Assembly: GCA_020161815.1 (NCBI GenBank)
Contig: JAIUOP010000006.1
Span: forward strand, 1-64,000
DNA from: Actinomycetota bacterium
Lineage (GTDB): Bacteria; Actinomycetota; Actinomycetes; Actinomycetales; Dermatophilaceae
Direction: 5' to 3'
DNA: 64,000 nucleotides
In this document: positions 27,720-36,221 of the stretch, piece by piece
Numbering within the stretch: the first letter of the stretch is position 1
Layout of the letters: every line of letters begins with the position of its first letter
The notes under the pieces: model-generated
The model's input: the letters and a program-made list of their open reading frames with translations, nothing else
What the model was told of the DNA's origin: nothing
Databases searched by the model: none
Position numbers and translations under genes: made by a program

Positions 27720-29477
27720 TCAGTTCTCCTCGTCCTGGTCGATCGACTCGGGCTCGGGCGAGGTCGCGGGGGCGTCCTTGACCGGGCCGACGCCGACCGG
27801 CGCGAGGTAGCCCGCCGGGGCGGCCTCGGGGTGGTGCAGGTCGAAGGCCGGCCGCTCGGAGCGGATCCGCGGGATCGAGTCGAAGTTGTGCCGCGGAGGC
27901 GGGCACGAGGTCGCCCACTCGAGCGAGCCGCCGTAGCCCCACGGGTCGTCCGTCTCGACCTTGGGGGCGTAGCGCCACGTCCGGTAGACGTTGTAGAGGA
28001 ACGGGATCATCGAGGCGCCGAGGATGAAGGCCCCGACGGTCGAGATCTGGTTGCCCAGGGTGAAGCCGTCCTCCGGGAGGTAGTCGGCGTAGCGCCGCGG
28101 CATGCCCCAGATGCCCAGCAGGTGCTGGACGATGAAGGTGGTGTGGAAGCCGATGAAGAGCATCCAGAAGTGGATCTTGCCCAGCCGCTCGTCGAGCATC
28201 CGGCCGGTGAGCTTGGGCCACCAGAAGTAGTAGCCGGCGAACATCGCGAAGACGACCGTCCCGAACACCGTGTAGTGGAAGTGCGCCACGACGAAGTAGC
28301 TGTCCGAGAGCTGGAAGTCCAGGGCCGGGCTGGCGAGGATGACGCCGGTCAGGCCACCGAAGAGGAAGGTCGTGAGGAAGCCGATCGCCCAGATCATGGG
28401 GGTCTCGAAGGAGAGCTTCCCGCCCCACATGGTGCCGATCCAGTTGAAGAACTTCACGCCGGTCGGCACCGCGATCAACATCGTCATGATCGCGAAGAAG
28501 GGCAGCAGGATCTGGCCGGTGACGTACATGTGGTGCGCCCACACGGCGACCGAGAGGGCCGCGATGGCGATCGTGGCCGCCACCAGCGTCTTGTAGCCGA
28601 AGATCGGCTTGCGGCTGAAGACCGGCAGCACCTCGGAGATGACCCCGAAGAAGGGCAGGGCGAGGACGTAGACCTCGGGGTGGCCGAAGAACCAGAAGAT
28701 GTGCTGCCAGAGCATCGGCCCGCCGTTGTCGGGGTCGAAGACGTGTGCCCCGAACCTCCGGTCGGCGCCGAGGGCGAACAGGGCCGCGGCCAGGGCCGGG
28801 AAGATGAGCAGGACGAGGATCGAGGTGATGAGCACGGTCCAGGTGAAGACCGGCATCCGGAACATCGTCATGCCCGGCGCGCGCATGGTGAGGATCGTGG
28901 TGATGAAGTTGACCGCACCCATGATCGTGCCGAAGCCACCCAGCGCCAGGCCGAAGACCCACAGGTCACCGCCCAGGCCGGGGCTGTAGCTGCTGTCCGA
29001 GAGCGGGGCGTAGGCGAACCAGCCGAACGCGGCCGCGCCGCCGGGGGTGAGGAAGCCGGCCGCCGCGATGAGTCCACCGAAGAGGTAGAGCCAGTAGGCG
29101 AACATGTTCAGGCGCGGGAAGGACACGTCCGGCGCGCCGATCTGCAGCGGCATGAGCGCATTGGCGAAGCCGGCGAACAGCGGCGTCGCGAACAGCAGCA
29201 GCATGATCGTGCCGTGCATGGTGAACAGCTGGTTGAACTGGTCGGGGTTGTCGACCAGCTGCAGGCCGGGCTTGACCAGCTCGGCACGGATCACCAGCGC
29301 CATCGCCCCACCGAGGAGGAACCAGACGAAGGAGGTGATGAAGTAGAGGTTGCCGATGACCTTGTGGTCGGTGGTGGTGATCCACTTCACGACCGTGCTG
29401 CCCTTGGCCAACCGGGGGTGGGGTCGGGTCGCGTCGGTCGTGCGGAGCATCGCGCCGCTCTCGATGGTTGCACTCAT
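27720..29477 (-). CDS. ctaD: Cytochrome c oxidase subunit I
   Basis: A 585-aa heme-copper oxidase core subunit with twelve helices. The heme a/a3 and CuB ligands lie in recognisable segments: [15 protein letters not shown] (CuB His and cross-linked Tyr), AHHMYVTGQ (His pair) and [17 protein letters not shown] (heme ligands). It reduces O2 to water and pumps protons in the plasma membrane. ATG at complement 29475-29477 lies 1 bp after the ctaC stop, so the genes form one operon. Confidence 0.96.
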   Translation of the reverse strand: MSATIESGAMLRTTDATRPHPRLAKGSTVVKWITTTDHKVIGNLYFITSFVWFLLGGAMALVIRAELVKPGLQLVDNPDQFNQLFTMHGTIMLLLFATPLFAGFANALMPLQIGAPDVSFPRLNMFAYWLYLFGGLIAAAGFLTPGGAAAFGWFAYAPLSDSSYSPGLGGDLWVFGLALGGFGTIMGAVNFITTILTMRAPGMTMFRMPVFTWTVLITSILVLLIFPALAAALFALGADRRFGAHVFDPDNGGPMLWQHIFWFFGHPEVYVLALPFFGVISEVLPVFSRKPIFGYKTLVAATIAIAALSVAVWAHHMYVTGQILLPFFAIMTMLIAVPTGVKFFNWIGTMWGGKLSFETPMIWAIGFLTTFLFGGLTGVILASPALDFQLSDSYFVVAHFHYTVFGTVVFAMFAGYYFWWPKLTGRMLDERLGKIHFWMLFIGFHTTFIVQHLLGIWGMPRRYADYLPEDGFTLGNQISTVGAFILGASMIPFLYNVYRTWRYAPKVETDDPWGYGGSLEWATSCPPPRHNFDSIPRIRSERPAFDLHHPEAAPAGYLAPVGVGPVKDAPATSPEPESIDQDEEN

Positions 29478-29478
29478 G

Positions 29479-30363
29479 TCAGTCCCTCGCGTTCTCGGGC
29501 AGGAGCTTCTCCTGGCCGGGCATGAGCTGCTGACGGCTCACCCCGTTGGGCAGCAGGCCGGTCTGGCCCTTGGCCTTGAGCTCGGCCATGTGCGCGTCGT
29601 ACTCGCTGCGCTCCACGACCTTGACGTTGAAGAGCATCGCCGAGTGGTAGGCGCCGCAGAGCTCGGCGCACTTGCCCTTGAACGTGCCCGTCTGGGTCGG
29701 CGTCACCTGGAAGGTGTTGACCCGACCCGGGATCATGTCGAGCTTCTGCATGAACTGCGGCACCCAGAAGGAGTGGATCACGTCACGCGCGGTCAGGTAG
29801 AACTGCACCCGCTCACCCACCGGGAGGTAGAGGGTCGGGATGGTCTCCTCGGCCCCCGGCTCACCGGTGAGGACGGCCTGCGCACCGACCTCGTGGACCT
29901 GGTCGTCGACGTAGTTGAAGTCCCAGGACCACTGCTTGCCGACGACGTTGATGCTCACGTCCGCCGGCTTCGAGGTGTCCATGAGGGCCGCCTCGTCACG
30001 CGCCGTGTAGTAGAAGAACACGGCGATCATGAAGATCGGGACGACGGTGTAGAGGATCTCGATCGGCACGTTGTAGCGCAGCTGCACCGGGAGCTCGTTG
30101 TCGTCCTTGCGCCGGCGGTAGGCGACCATGCACCAGATGATCAGGCCCCAGACGAGGAAGCCGACGGCGAAGAGGGCCACCCAGGACCACACCCACAGGG
30201 TGGTCACCCGATCGGCACCCTCCGTGATGCCTTCGGGGAGGTACCCGTTGACGAACTTGCCGTGCTCACACCCCGTGAGGGTGAGCACGACTGCCACAGA
30301 GGCCAGGACCGCCTTGACGGCCGTGCTCCGTGAGCCTGGGAGTACGTGGTCGCGCAAACGCAC
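29479..30363 (-). CDS. ctaC: Cytochrome c oxidase subunit II
   Basis: A 294-aa lipoprotein subunit carrying the CuA centre. The lipobox LTLTGC ends the signal peptide; two membrane helices ([21 protein letters not shown] and [19 protein letters not shown]) precede the cupredoxin domain with [11 protein letters not shown] and the CuA ligands [12 protein letters not shown]. It accepts electrons from QcrC. The GTG start (complement 30361-30363) follows GGAAGGG by about 8 nt; an ATG six codons upstream is an alternative. TAGTCT (complement 30404-30409) is a likely -10 box. The open frame further upstream is a shadow. Confidence 0.94.
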   Translation of the reverse strand: MRLRDHVLPGSRSTAVKAVLASVAVVLTLTGCEHGKFVNGYLPEGITEGADRVTTLWVWSWVALFAVGFLVWGLIIWCMVAYRRRKDDNELPVQLRYNVPIEILYTVVPIFMIAVFFYYTARDEAALMDTSKPADVSINVVGKQWSWDFNYVDDQVHEVGAQAVLTGEPGAEETIPTLYLPVGERVQFYLTARDVIHSFWVPQFMQKLDMIPGRVNTFQVTPTQTGTFKGKCAELCGAYHSAMLFNVKVVERSEYDAHMAELKAKGQTGLLPNGVSRQQLMPGQEKLLPENARD

Positions 30364-30456
30364 CGGTGCACCCTTCCGCATTTGAGAGGCATCGAACGCG
30401 GCCAGACTAGTGCATCGCGGGCCACTCGTCCGGGCAGGGTCGGCTAACGTCGGGTC

Positions 30457-31638
30457 GTGCCGCCCCCGACGCCCGCCGACACGGCTGTGGACCCGTCCCC
30501 GGCCGGCCCGCGGCGGGCCCTCCTGGACGCCACGCCGGGCCCGCTCCACCCGGCTGCCCGCGAGGCCCTCCTCTCGGCTCTCGACAACGGCTGGGCCGAT
30601 CCGCGGCGCCTGCACAGTGAGGGGCGGCGCGCCGCGCACCTGCTCGACCAGGCCCGCGAGGTGCTGGCCGATGCCGTCGGTGCACGTCCGGCGGAGGTGA
30701 GCCTGCACCCCTCCGGGAGCCACGCGCTCCAGGGCGCGATCACCGGCCTGCGCAGTGCGCGACGTCGGGTCGGTGACGCTCTGGTCACCACCGCCGTCGA
30801 GCAGGCCCTCGTGCTCCGCTCCCCCGACACCGAGCCCGTGGGCGTCGACCGTCACGGACGGGTCGAGGTCACGGCCTGGGCGGAGGCGATCGGCGCCCCG
30901 GGCGTGGCTATGGGCATCGTGGCGCCGGCCAACCCGGAGATCGGGACGCGGCAGCCGGTGGAGGAGCTCGCCACGGCCTCCAGGGCCGCCGGCGTCCCCC
31001 TCCTCGTCGACGCGACGAGCACCGTGGGTCGCCTACCGCTGCCCCGCACCGAGGCGTATGCCGTGTGCGTCGCCGACGCGGCGGCCTTCGGCGGCCCGCC
31101 CCTCGGCCTGCTCGCCGTCGGTGCCGGCACGCGCTGGCGCCCGCCCGGGCCGGTGAGCGCCCCGGAGCGGGGTCGCGAGGTCGCTCCACCCTCGGTGCCG
31201 CTCGCGCTCGCGGCGGCCGAGGCCTGGCGCCAGCACCGGCACGCCGCCACCGATGACGCACGCGTGGCGCACGAGCTCATCGCCGCGATCCGCGCCGCTG
31301 CCGCGGACGTGCCCGACGTCGAGGTCGTGGGCGATCCGGACGCCCGGCTCCCGCACGTCGTCACCTTCAGCTGCCTCTACGTCGACGGCGAGGCACTCGT
31401 CGGTGAGCTCGACCGGCGCGGCTTCGCCGTGGCCAGCGGCTCGGCCTGCACGGCCGACACCCTCCAGCCCAGTCACGTGCTCGCCGCGATCGGCGCACTG
31501 ACCCACGGCAACGTGCGGGTCACCCTGCCGCTGGCCGCGGTCGCCCCCACCCGGGAGCGGGACGTCGCCCGGTTCTGCGCCGAGCTGCCGCAGGCGGTCG
31601 CCGCCGTCCGCGCCCACCTCGGGACGCTCGACCTGTGA
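30457..31638 (+). CDS. Class V aminotransferase-fold protein (desulfurase-like, PLP lysine missing)
   Basis: A 393-aa protein of the cysteine desulfurase/class V aminotransferase fold. The desulfurase Cys loop ASGSACTADTLQPSHVL and a PLP-Asp segment LLVDATSTVGRLPL are present. The segment that normally reads SGHKFGGPKG appears as ADAAAFGGPPLG, so the Schiff-base lysine is replaced by Ala. It is therefore unlikely to work as a normal PLP enzyme; it may be a sulfur carrier or scaffold, or bind another ligand. It overlaps tusA by 4 bp, and fused versions of this pair are known in actinobacteria. GTG 30457 lies 6 nt after TAACGT (30445-30450), suggesting a leaderless mRNA divergent from ctaC. Confidence 0.83.
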   Translation: MPPPTPADTAVDPSPAGPRRALLDATPGPLHPAAREALLSALDNGWADPRRLHSEGRRAAHLLDQAREVLADAVGARPAEVSLHPSGSHALQGAITGLRSARRRVGDALVTTAVEQALVLRSPDTEPVGVDRHGRVEVTAWAEAIGAPGVAMGIVAPANPEIGTRQPVEELATASRAAGVPLLVDATSTVGRLPLPRTEAYAVCVADAAAFGGPPLGLLAVGAGTRWRPPGPVSAPERGREVAPPSVPLALAAAEAWRQHRHAATDDARVAHELIAAIRAAAADVPDVEVVGDPDARLPHVVTFSCLYVDGEALVGELDRRGFAVASGSACTADTLQPSHVLAAIGALTHGNVRVTLPLAAVAPTRERDVARFCAELPQAVAAVRAHLGTLDL

Positions 31639-31889
31639 GCGCCCCCGTGCTCGACGCGCGCGGCCAACGCTGCCCGATGCCGGTCATCGCCCTGGCGCGC
31701 GCCGCGCGCGCCCAGCCGCCCGGCGCGGTGCTGGTCGTCCTCGCCGACGACCCGGCGGCACGACACGACATCCCTGCCTGGGCGCGGCTCAAGGGGCACA
31801 CGGTGAGCCTGGCGGACGACGGTGGGCACACGGCATACCGCGTGGTGCTCGGGGGTCACCCGGCGGAGAAGTCCACCGCGGGGGCCTGA
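31635..31889 (+). CDS. tusA: TusA/SirA-family sulfur carrier protein
   Basis: An 84-aa TusA-fold protein with the sulfur-carrying motif RGQRCPMPVIALARA near the N-terminus. TusA proteins pass persulfide sulfur to tRNA-thiolation or other pathways. The GTG start overlaps the stop of the class V aminotransferase-like gene (GTGA type), implying the two act together. Its 3' end overlaps the convergent aat gene by 34 bp. Confidence 0.9.
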   Translation: MSAPVLDARGQRCPMPVIALARAARAQPPGAVLVVLADDPAARHDIPAWARLKGHTVSLADDGGHTAYRVVLGGHPAEKSTAGA

Positions 31890-32566
31890 AGGGCGCGCTC
31901 GAGCCGCTCGAGATAGTCCTCGCGTGGCACCTCGCGCACGCCGAGCCGCGCGAGGTGGTCGGTGCGCCACTGCACGTCGATCAGGCGCCGGTCGTCGGCA
32001 TCGGCAGCGAGGAGGCGGACCAGCCCGGCCAGCGCCACCTTGCTCGCGTCCCGCACCGCGTGGAACATCGACTCCCCCGCGAAGAGGCCGCCGACCGCGA
32101 CGCCGTAGAGGCCGCCGACGAGCTCACCGTCCTGCCAGGCCTCGACCGAGTGCGCCCAGCCGCCGCGATGGAGCTCGAGGTAGGCCCGGCTGATCTCCGG
32201 CGTGATCCACCGGCCCTCGCGCCGTGGGTCGGCGCACTGGGCCACGACGGCCTCGAACGCGGTGTCGACGCGCACCTCGAACCGGGGCAGCACCTGGCGC
32301 AGGGACTTGCGCAGGCGGAACTCCGCGGGGAGGAGGATGCCCCGGGGGTCGGGCGACCACCAGCCGACCGGCCCGCGGCCGTGGCGACCCAGGCCCATGG
32401 GGAAGAGCCCGCACCGGTAGGCGGCGAGCACGGTGCCGGGCGCGAGGTCCGCGCCGGCGGCCACGAGGTCCTCCCCCGCTTCCGCGGCGAGCCGGTGGAG
32501 CTCCCACGACGTGGCGGTGGGCTCGACCGGTGGGAACGGCACGGCCGGCCCGCCGGCCGGGTTCAC
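31856..32566 (-). CDS. aat: Leucyl/phenylalanyl-tRNA--protein transferase
   Basis: A 236-aa enzyme that adds Leu or Phe to proteins with N-terminal Arg or Lys, making them N-end-rule substrates for ClpS/ClpAP-type proteolysis. Diagnostic segments are AYRCGLFPMG, WWSPDPRGILLP, ITPEISRAYLELHRGGWAHSVE and VGGLYGVAVGGLFAGESMFH. The GTG start overlaps the stop of the PfkB kinase gene by 4 bp; the 3' end overlaps tusA antisense by 34 bp. Confidence 0.94.
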   Translation of the reverse strand: MNPAGGPAVPFPPVEPTATSWELHRLAAEAGEDLVAAGADLAPGTVLAAYRCGLFPMGLGRHGRGPVGWWSPDPRGILLPAEFRLRKSLRQVLPRFEVRVDTAFEAVVAQCADPRREGRWITPEISRAYLELHRGGWAHSVEAWQDGELVGGLYGVAVGGLFAGESMFHAVRDASKVALAGLVRLLAADADDRRLIDVQWRTDHLARLGVREVPREDYLERLERALQAPAVDFSAG

Positions 32567-33546
32567 GGTCGCGGGCAGGAGATGTGCGGAGCGACCTCGG
32601 ACGCCGCGTCGTCACCGTAGGCGGCGGCGAACCGCTCGCAGAAGGCCGCCTTGCCCGGGGAGTACTCCTGGGTGCCCACGGTCTCCAGGACGTAGGCGGC
32701 GAGCACCGACCCGAGCTGGGCGCAGCGCTCGTGCGAGAGCCCGGCCGACAGGCCGGTGAGGAAGCCACCGCGGAAGGCATCGCCCACCCCGGTGGGGTCC
32801 ACGCGCTCCACGCCCGGCACGACGGGGACGTGGATCGGGGCCTCCCCCTTGGTGAGGATGTCCGCTCCGTCCTTGCCCTTGGTGATGACCCGGGTGGTGA
32901 CCCGCTCGTTGATCTCCTCGTGGCTCCAGCCGGTCTTCTTCTCGGTGATGTGCGACTCGTACTCGTTGGTGAAGAGGTAGTCGGCACCGTCGATGAGGCG
33001 GCGGATGAACGGACCGTCGGCGAAGGCCAGCTGCTGGCTCGGGTCGGCGATGAAGCGGTAGCCGCGGGTGCGGCACTCCTCGGTGTGGCGCAGCATCGCG
33101 TCGGGGTCGTTGGCGCCGATGAGGACCAGGTCCAGCCCCCAGTCACCGGCCACCGGCTGGAGCTCGATGTTGCGGGCCTCGCTCATGGCACCGGCGTAGA
33201 AGGTCGCCATCTGCGCCATGTCCTCGTCGGTGGTGCAGACGAACCGCGCGGTGTGCTTGGTCGAGGAGATGAGGACGTGGTCGCAGATGACGCCGTGGCG
33301 GGAGAGCCAGCTGCGGTAGTCGGCGAAGTCCTCCCCCGCGGCACCCACGAGGATCGGCCGCTGGCCGAGCATCGCCATCCCGAAGGCGATGTTGCCGGCG
33401 ACGCCACCACGGCGGATCTCCAGGGTGTCGGCGAGGAAGGACACCGAGATCTTGTCCAGCTGCTCGACGACGAGGGAGTCGGCGAACCGTCCCCGGAAGG
33501 TCATGAGGTGGTCGGAGGCGATGGATCCGGTCACAGCGATGCGCAC
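32563..33546 (-). CDS. PfkB-family carbohydrate (adenosine) kinase, Rv2202c-type
   Basis: A 327-aa ribokinase-fold kinase. The N-terminal RIAVTGSIASDHLMTFRGRF and the C-terminal anion hole VDPTGVGDAFRGGFL match the mycobacterial Rv2202c group, which is an adenosine kinase in M. tuberculosis; the substrate here is inferred from that and from synteny. GTG at complement 33544-33546 is chosen because TAGGGT (complement 33554-33559) sits 7 nt upstream, predicting a leaderless transcript and an N-terminus like homologues; a GTG 9 nt upstream is an alternative. It is the first gene of an operon with aat. Confidence 0.9.
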   Translation of the reverse strand: MRIAVTGSIASDHLMTFRGRFADSLVVEQLDKISVSFLADTLEIRRGGVAGNIAFGMAMLGQRPILVGAAGEDFADYRSWLSRHGVICDHVLISSTKHTARFVCTTDEDMAQMATFYAGAMSEARNIELQPVAGDWGLDLVLIGANDPDAMLRHTEECRTRGYRFIADPSQQLAFADGPFIRRLIDGADYLFTNEYESHITEKKTGWSHEEINERVTTRVITKGKDGADILTKGEAPIHVPVVPGVERVDPTGVGDAFRGGFLTGLSAGLSHERCAQLGSVLAAYVLETVGTQEYSPGKAAFCERFAAAYGDDAASEVAPHISCPRP

Positions 33547-33596
33547 GGGCAGCACCCTACTGGGCGGCGTGGGCTCGTCCCTTCATCTCGGCCTGG

Positions 33597-33625
33597 CCTA
33601 GTACTTGACATTGCACAGTACTAGG
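33597..33625. promoter_or_regulatory. PadR operator and promoter
   Basis: Perfect 9-bp inverted repeat CCTAGTACT / AGTACTAGG with an 11-bp spacer. A -35-like TTGACA occupies 33605-33610 inside it, and AACGAT at 33628-33633 is 17 bp downstream as a -10 region, so a bound PadR dimer would block RNA polymerase. Initiation is predicted at about 33640, the padR ATG. This is a typical autorepression layout. Confidence 0.65.
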
Positions 33626-33639
33626 TCAACGATGGATCC

Positions 33640-33972
33640 ATGACCACGCACGACGCACAGATGCTCAAGGGAGTCCTCGCCCTGCTGCTGCTCTCGCTGC
33701 TGGCTCGGGAGGACAACTACGGCTACGGGATCGTCACGGCCCTGCGCGAGTCCGGGTTCTCCGACCTCGCCGAGGGCACGGTCTACCCGGCCCTCAACCG
33801 GCTCGAGGCCGCCGGCCACGTGGAGTCCTACCTCCAGCGCTCCGATTCCGGCCCGGCGCGCAAGTACTACCGGACCACCGCCGCCGGACACGCCGAGCTC
33901 ACCGCCCGCCAGCGGGCCTGGACCGACCTGGTCACGGCCGTCGCCACCACCACGAGTGCAAGGGGGAACTGA
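33640..33972 (+). CDS. PadR-family transcriptional regulator
   Basis: A 110-aa winged-helix regulator. MLKGVLALLLLSLLAREDNYGYGIV and DLAEGTVYPALNRLEAAGHVES are the hallmark PadR helix and wing; ARKYYRTTAAGHAEL follows. The ATG is probably leaderless (see the operator at 33597-33625). The next gene starts 1 bp after the stop and encodes a membrane protein, the usual partner of such short PadR regulators. Confidence 0.93.
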   Translation: MTTHDAQMLKGVLALLLLSLLAREDNYGYGIVTALRESGFSDLAEGTVYPALNRLEAAGHVESYLQRSDSGPARKYYRTTAAGHAELTARQRAWTDLVTAVATTTSARGN

Positions 33973-33973
33973 C

Positions 33974-34495
33974 ATGGGGATCATCGACCGGCTCCGGATC
34001 GAGGACGCCGTCCAGCGCTACGACTTCTGGCTCGAGCTCCGTGGCGCCAGGGGCCGCCAGCGCCGGGCCCTGCGCCGTGAGCTCCGCGCGAACCTGCGCG
34101 ATGCTGCGGCCGACATCGGGGTGACCCGGGCCCTGTTCAACATCGGCTCCCCCAAGCAGCTGGCCTGGGAGATGACGCCCGACGCGGCCAGCCGCCCGCG
34201 CTGGTCCATGGGCGCGATGTGGGCCTCGCTCGCGTTCGGGATGGTCGTGTTCGCGGTGCTGCTCACCTCGATCTCGTTCACGGCCGGCGTGGAGGCCAGT
34301 GGAGTCGTGGGCGAGACGGTCCGCGGCTTCGTCTTCCCGTGGTTCGGCGTCGACTACATGGCCCGGGTCGAGCCCGGTCGCGGCGGGCTCTCCGTGGGCG
34401 TCGGGAACGTCCAGTGGTACTTCCTGGGGATCCCGCTGCTCACCTTCCTCGCCGTGGCGCGCCCGTGGCGAGCCTTCGCGCGCACCTCGAGCTGA
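33974..34495 (+). CDS. HAAS/DUF1700-like membrane protein partner of PadR
   Basis: A 173-aa protein. The first 75 residues form a helical domain (ALRRELRANLRDAAADIGV and GSPKQLAWEM) resembling the HAAS region often encoded next to PadR regulators; two to three membrane helices follow (about 85-107, possibly 115-130, and about 148-163). ATG 33974 has AAGGGGGA about 7 nt upstream. It is presumably co-regulated with padR and may be an envelope-stress sensor component. The assignment to the family is by pattern only. Confidence 0.78.
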   Translation: MGIIDRLRIEDAVQRYDFWLELRGARGRQRRALRRELRANLRDAAADIGVTRALFNIGSPKQLAWEMTPDAASRPRWSMGAMWASLAFGMVVFAVLLTSISFTAGVEASGVVGETVRGFVFPWFGVDYMARVEPGRGGLSVGVGNVQWYFLGIPLLTFLAVARPWRAFARTSS

Positions 34496-34554
34496 CGGCA
34501 TACGGGAAGGGCCCCGCACCGTCGTTGGTGCGAGGCCCTTTTCCTCGTATGCCG
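34496..34554. terminator. Bidirectional terminator with outer inverted GTATGCCG arms
   Basis: Inner stem GGGCC-CGCACC / GGTGCG-GGCCC (about 34507-34539) is followed by TTTT, a classic intrinsic terminator for the PadR operon. Outside it, the octamer appears inverted at 34496 and 34547. It lies between the convergent HAAS-like and erpA genes. Confidence 0.85.
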
Positions 34555-34564
34555 TGGGGCTGGC

Positions 34565-34915
34565 TCAGCTGAAGCTGTCGCCGCAGGCGCAGCTGCTGCC
34601 GGCGTTGGGGTTGTCGATGGTGAAGCCCTGCTTCTCGATCGTGTCGGAGAAGTCGATCGTCGCGCCGTCGAGGTAGGGCGCGCTCATCCGGTCGACGACG
34701 ACCTCGACGCCGTCGTAGTCGCGGACGAGGTCACCATCGAGGGTGCGCTCGTCGAAGTAGAGCTGGTAGATCAGGCCGGAGCAGCCACCGGGCTGCACGC
34801 CGACGCGCAGGCGGAGGTCGTCACGGCCCTCCTGCTCGAGAAGGGACCTGACCTTGCCGGCGGCGACGTCGGTGAGGAGGACCCCGTGGGTCGTGGTGTC
34901 GAGCTGCTCGCTCAT
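34565..34915 (-). CDS. erpA: Iron-sulfur cluster insertion protein ErpA (A-type carrier)
   Basis: A 116-aa HesB/IscA-fold protein. The three cluster-binding cysteines are at about 45 (PGGCSGLIYQ) and 109/111 (SSCACGDSF). It transfers Fe-S clusters to apo-enzymes; NadA, LipA and the Rieske protein encoded nearby are possible clients. ATG at complement 34913-34915 has GGGAG about 9 nt upstream; the open frame further upstream is not coding. The M. tuberculosis counterpart at this position is Rv2204c. Confidence 0.93.
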   Translation of the reverse strand: MSEQLDTTTHGVLLTDVAAGKVRSLLEQEGRDDLRLRVGVQPGGCSGLIYQLYFDERTLDGDLVRDYDGVEVVVDRMSAPYLDGATIDFSDTIEKQGFTIDNPNAGSSCACGDSFS

Positions 34916-35025
34916 GGTGTGTGCTCCCTGGGTGGCGGACGGGTCAACGGTGCAACCGGCGACCCTCGTGGGATGTTCCCGTCGAGGATACGTCGTCCGG
35001 CTTCCCACTCGAGGAGGCGCCGCGG

Positions 35026-36186
35026 TCAGCGGGCTGGCGACCAGGTCCGGGCGATGCGGGCCACGCGCTCGCGCAGGGTGCCGACCGGGTCGGCCATGGC
35101 CAGGGCGACCTGGTCGGGGGTCTCGGCCACGGCATACGTGCCGCTGATGCCCAGTCCCCGGGTCTCGCGTCGGCCCACGAGCACCTGCCCGGCCACGACG
35201 ACGACCGGGACGGCCGCAGCGAGCGCGCGCTCGGTGAGCCCCACCGCCGCCTTGCCGTGCAGGCTCTGCCAGTCGAAGCTGCCCTCACCGGTCACGACGA
35301 GGTCGGCCCGGCCCAGTCGGGCGTCCACGCCGACCGCGTCGAGGACCAGCTGGACCCCACTGACCCGGCGGCCTCCGAGCACGACCAGGCCGTAACCGAG
35401 GCCCCCCGCGGCGCCGGCTCCCGCCTCCTTGTCGAGGCGCCGGGGGCGACCGGTGAGCAGGTCCATCGGCGCCGTCATGGTCCGGGCGACCACCTCGGTG
35501 AAGCGGCCGAGGGCGGCTTCGAGCGCCTGGGCCGTCGCCGGGTCGGCCCCCTTCTGCGGGGCGAAGGTCGCGCTGGCGCCCTGGAGGCCGAGGAGCGGGT
35601 TGTCGACGTCGGTGGCGAGGACGAGGTCGACGCCGCGCAGCCGCTCGCGCGCGCCAGCCAGTCCGGGGAGTGCGTGGTCGTCGAGGGCGGCGAGCGCGAG
35701 GCCGCCGCGGGCCAGGTCGGACTCGGCCCCGGCCCCGAGCGCGGCCAGCAGTCCGGCGCCGCCGTCGTTGGTGCCGCTGCCGCCGAGCCCGACGACGATG
35801 CGGCGGGCGCCGGACTCCAGAGCCGCCAGCACCAGCTGCCCCACGCCGTAGGTCGACGTGATCCCCGGGTCCCGCTCGTCGGCGGCGAGCAGGTGCAGGC
35901 CGCAGGCCGCGGCGGACTCGACGTATGCCGTGGGCTCGTCGCCGTGGGTGAGGAGGAAGGCCGCGGGCACCTCCCGGCCCAGGGGGTCCGACACGGTCAC
36001 CGTCACCAGGTCACCGCCCATGGCCCCGTGGAGCACGTCGACGAATCCGGGCCCGCCGTCGGAGAGCGGCAGCTGGTCGAGCTCGTCGTGCGGGGCACCG
36101 TCCCGCCAGCCCTGCGCCATCGCCTCGGCGGCCTGGGTGGCCGTCAGGGTGCCGGTGAAGCAGTCGGGGGCGATGAGGACGCGCAC
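35026..36186 (-). CDS. Glycerate kinase
   Basis: A 386-aa glycerate kinase of the GK-I/GckA type: VRVLIAPDCFTGTLTATQAAEAM at the N-terminus (usual PDSFKG-like), PLSDGGPGFVDVL, VGLGGSGTNDGGAGLLAALG and VVTGEGSFDWQSLHGK. It makes phosphoglycerate from glycerate. The GTG start (complement 36184-36186) lies 6 nt after TACCTT (complement 36193-36198), so leaderless. It is divergent from nadA with only 35 bp between start codons. M. tuberculosis Rv2205c is the syntenic gene. Confidence 0.92.
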   Translation of the reverse strand: MRVLIAPDCFTGTLTATQAAEAMAQGWRDGAPHDELDQLPLSDGGPGFVDVLHGAMGGDLVTVTVSDPLGREVPAAFLLTHGDEPTAYVESAAACGLHLLAADERDPGITSTYGVGQLVLAALESGARRIVVGLGGSGTNDGGAGLLAALGAGAESDLARGGLALAALDDHALPGLAGARERLRGVDLVLATDVDNPLLGLQGASATFAPQKGADPATAQALEAALGRFTEVVARTMTAPMDLLTGRPRRLDKEAGAGAAGGLGYGLVVLGGRRVSGVQLVLDAVGVDARLGRADLVVTGEGSFDWQSLHGKAAVGLTERALAAAVPVVVVAGQVLVGRRETRGLGISGTYAVAETPDQVALAMADPVGTLRERVARIARTWSPAR

Positions 36187-36221
36187 GCCAGCAAGGTAGC
36201 GCCTTGTGTGATGATCGGGGC

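Noticed and set aside
27279..29525. A 748-codon plus-strand open frame opposite ctaF and ctaD
   Set aside because: It mirrors cytochrome oxidase subunits; composition is highly charged and repetitive, typical of an antisense shadow.
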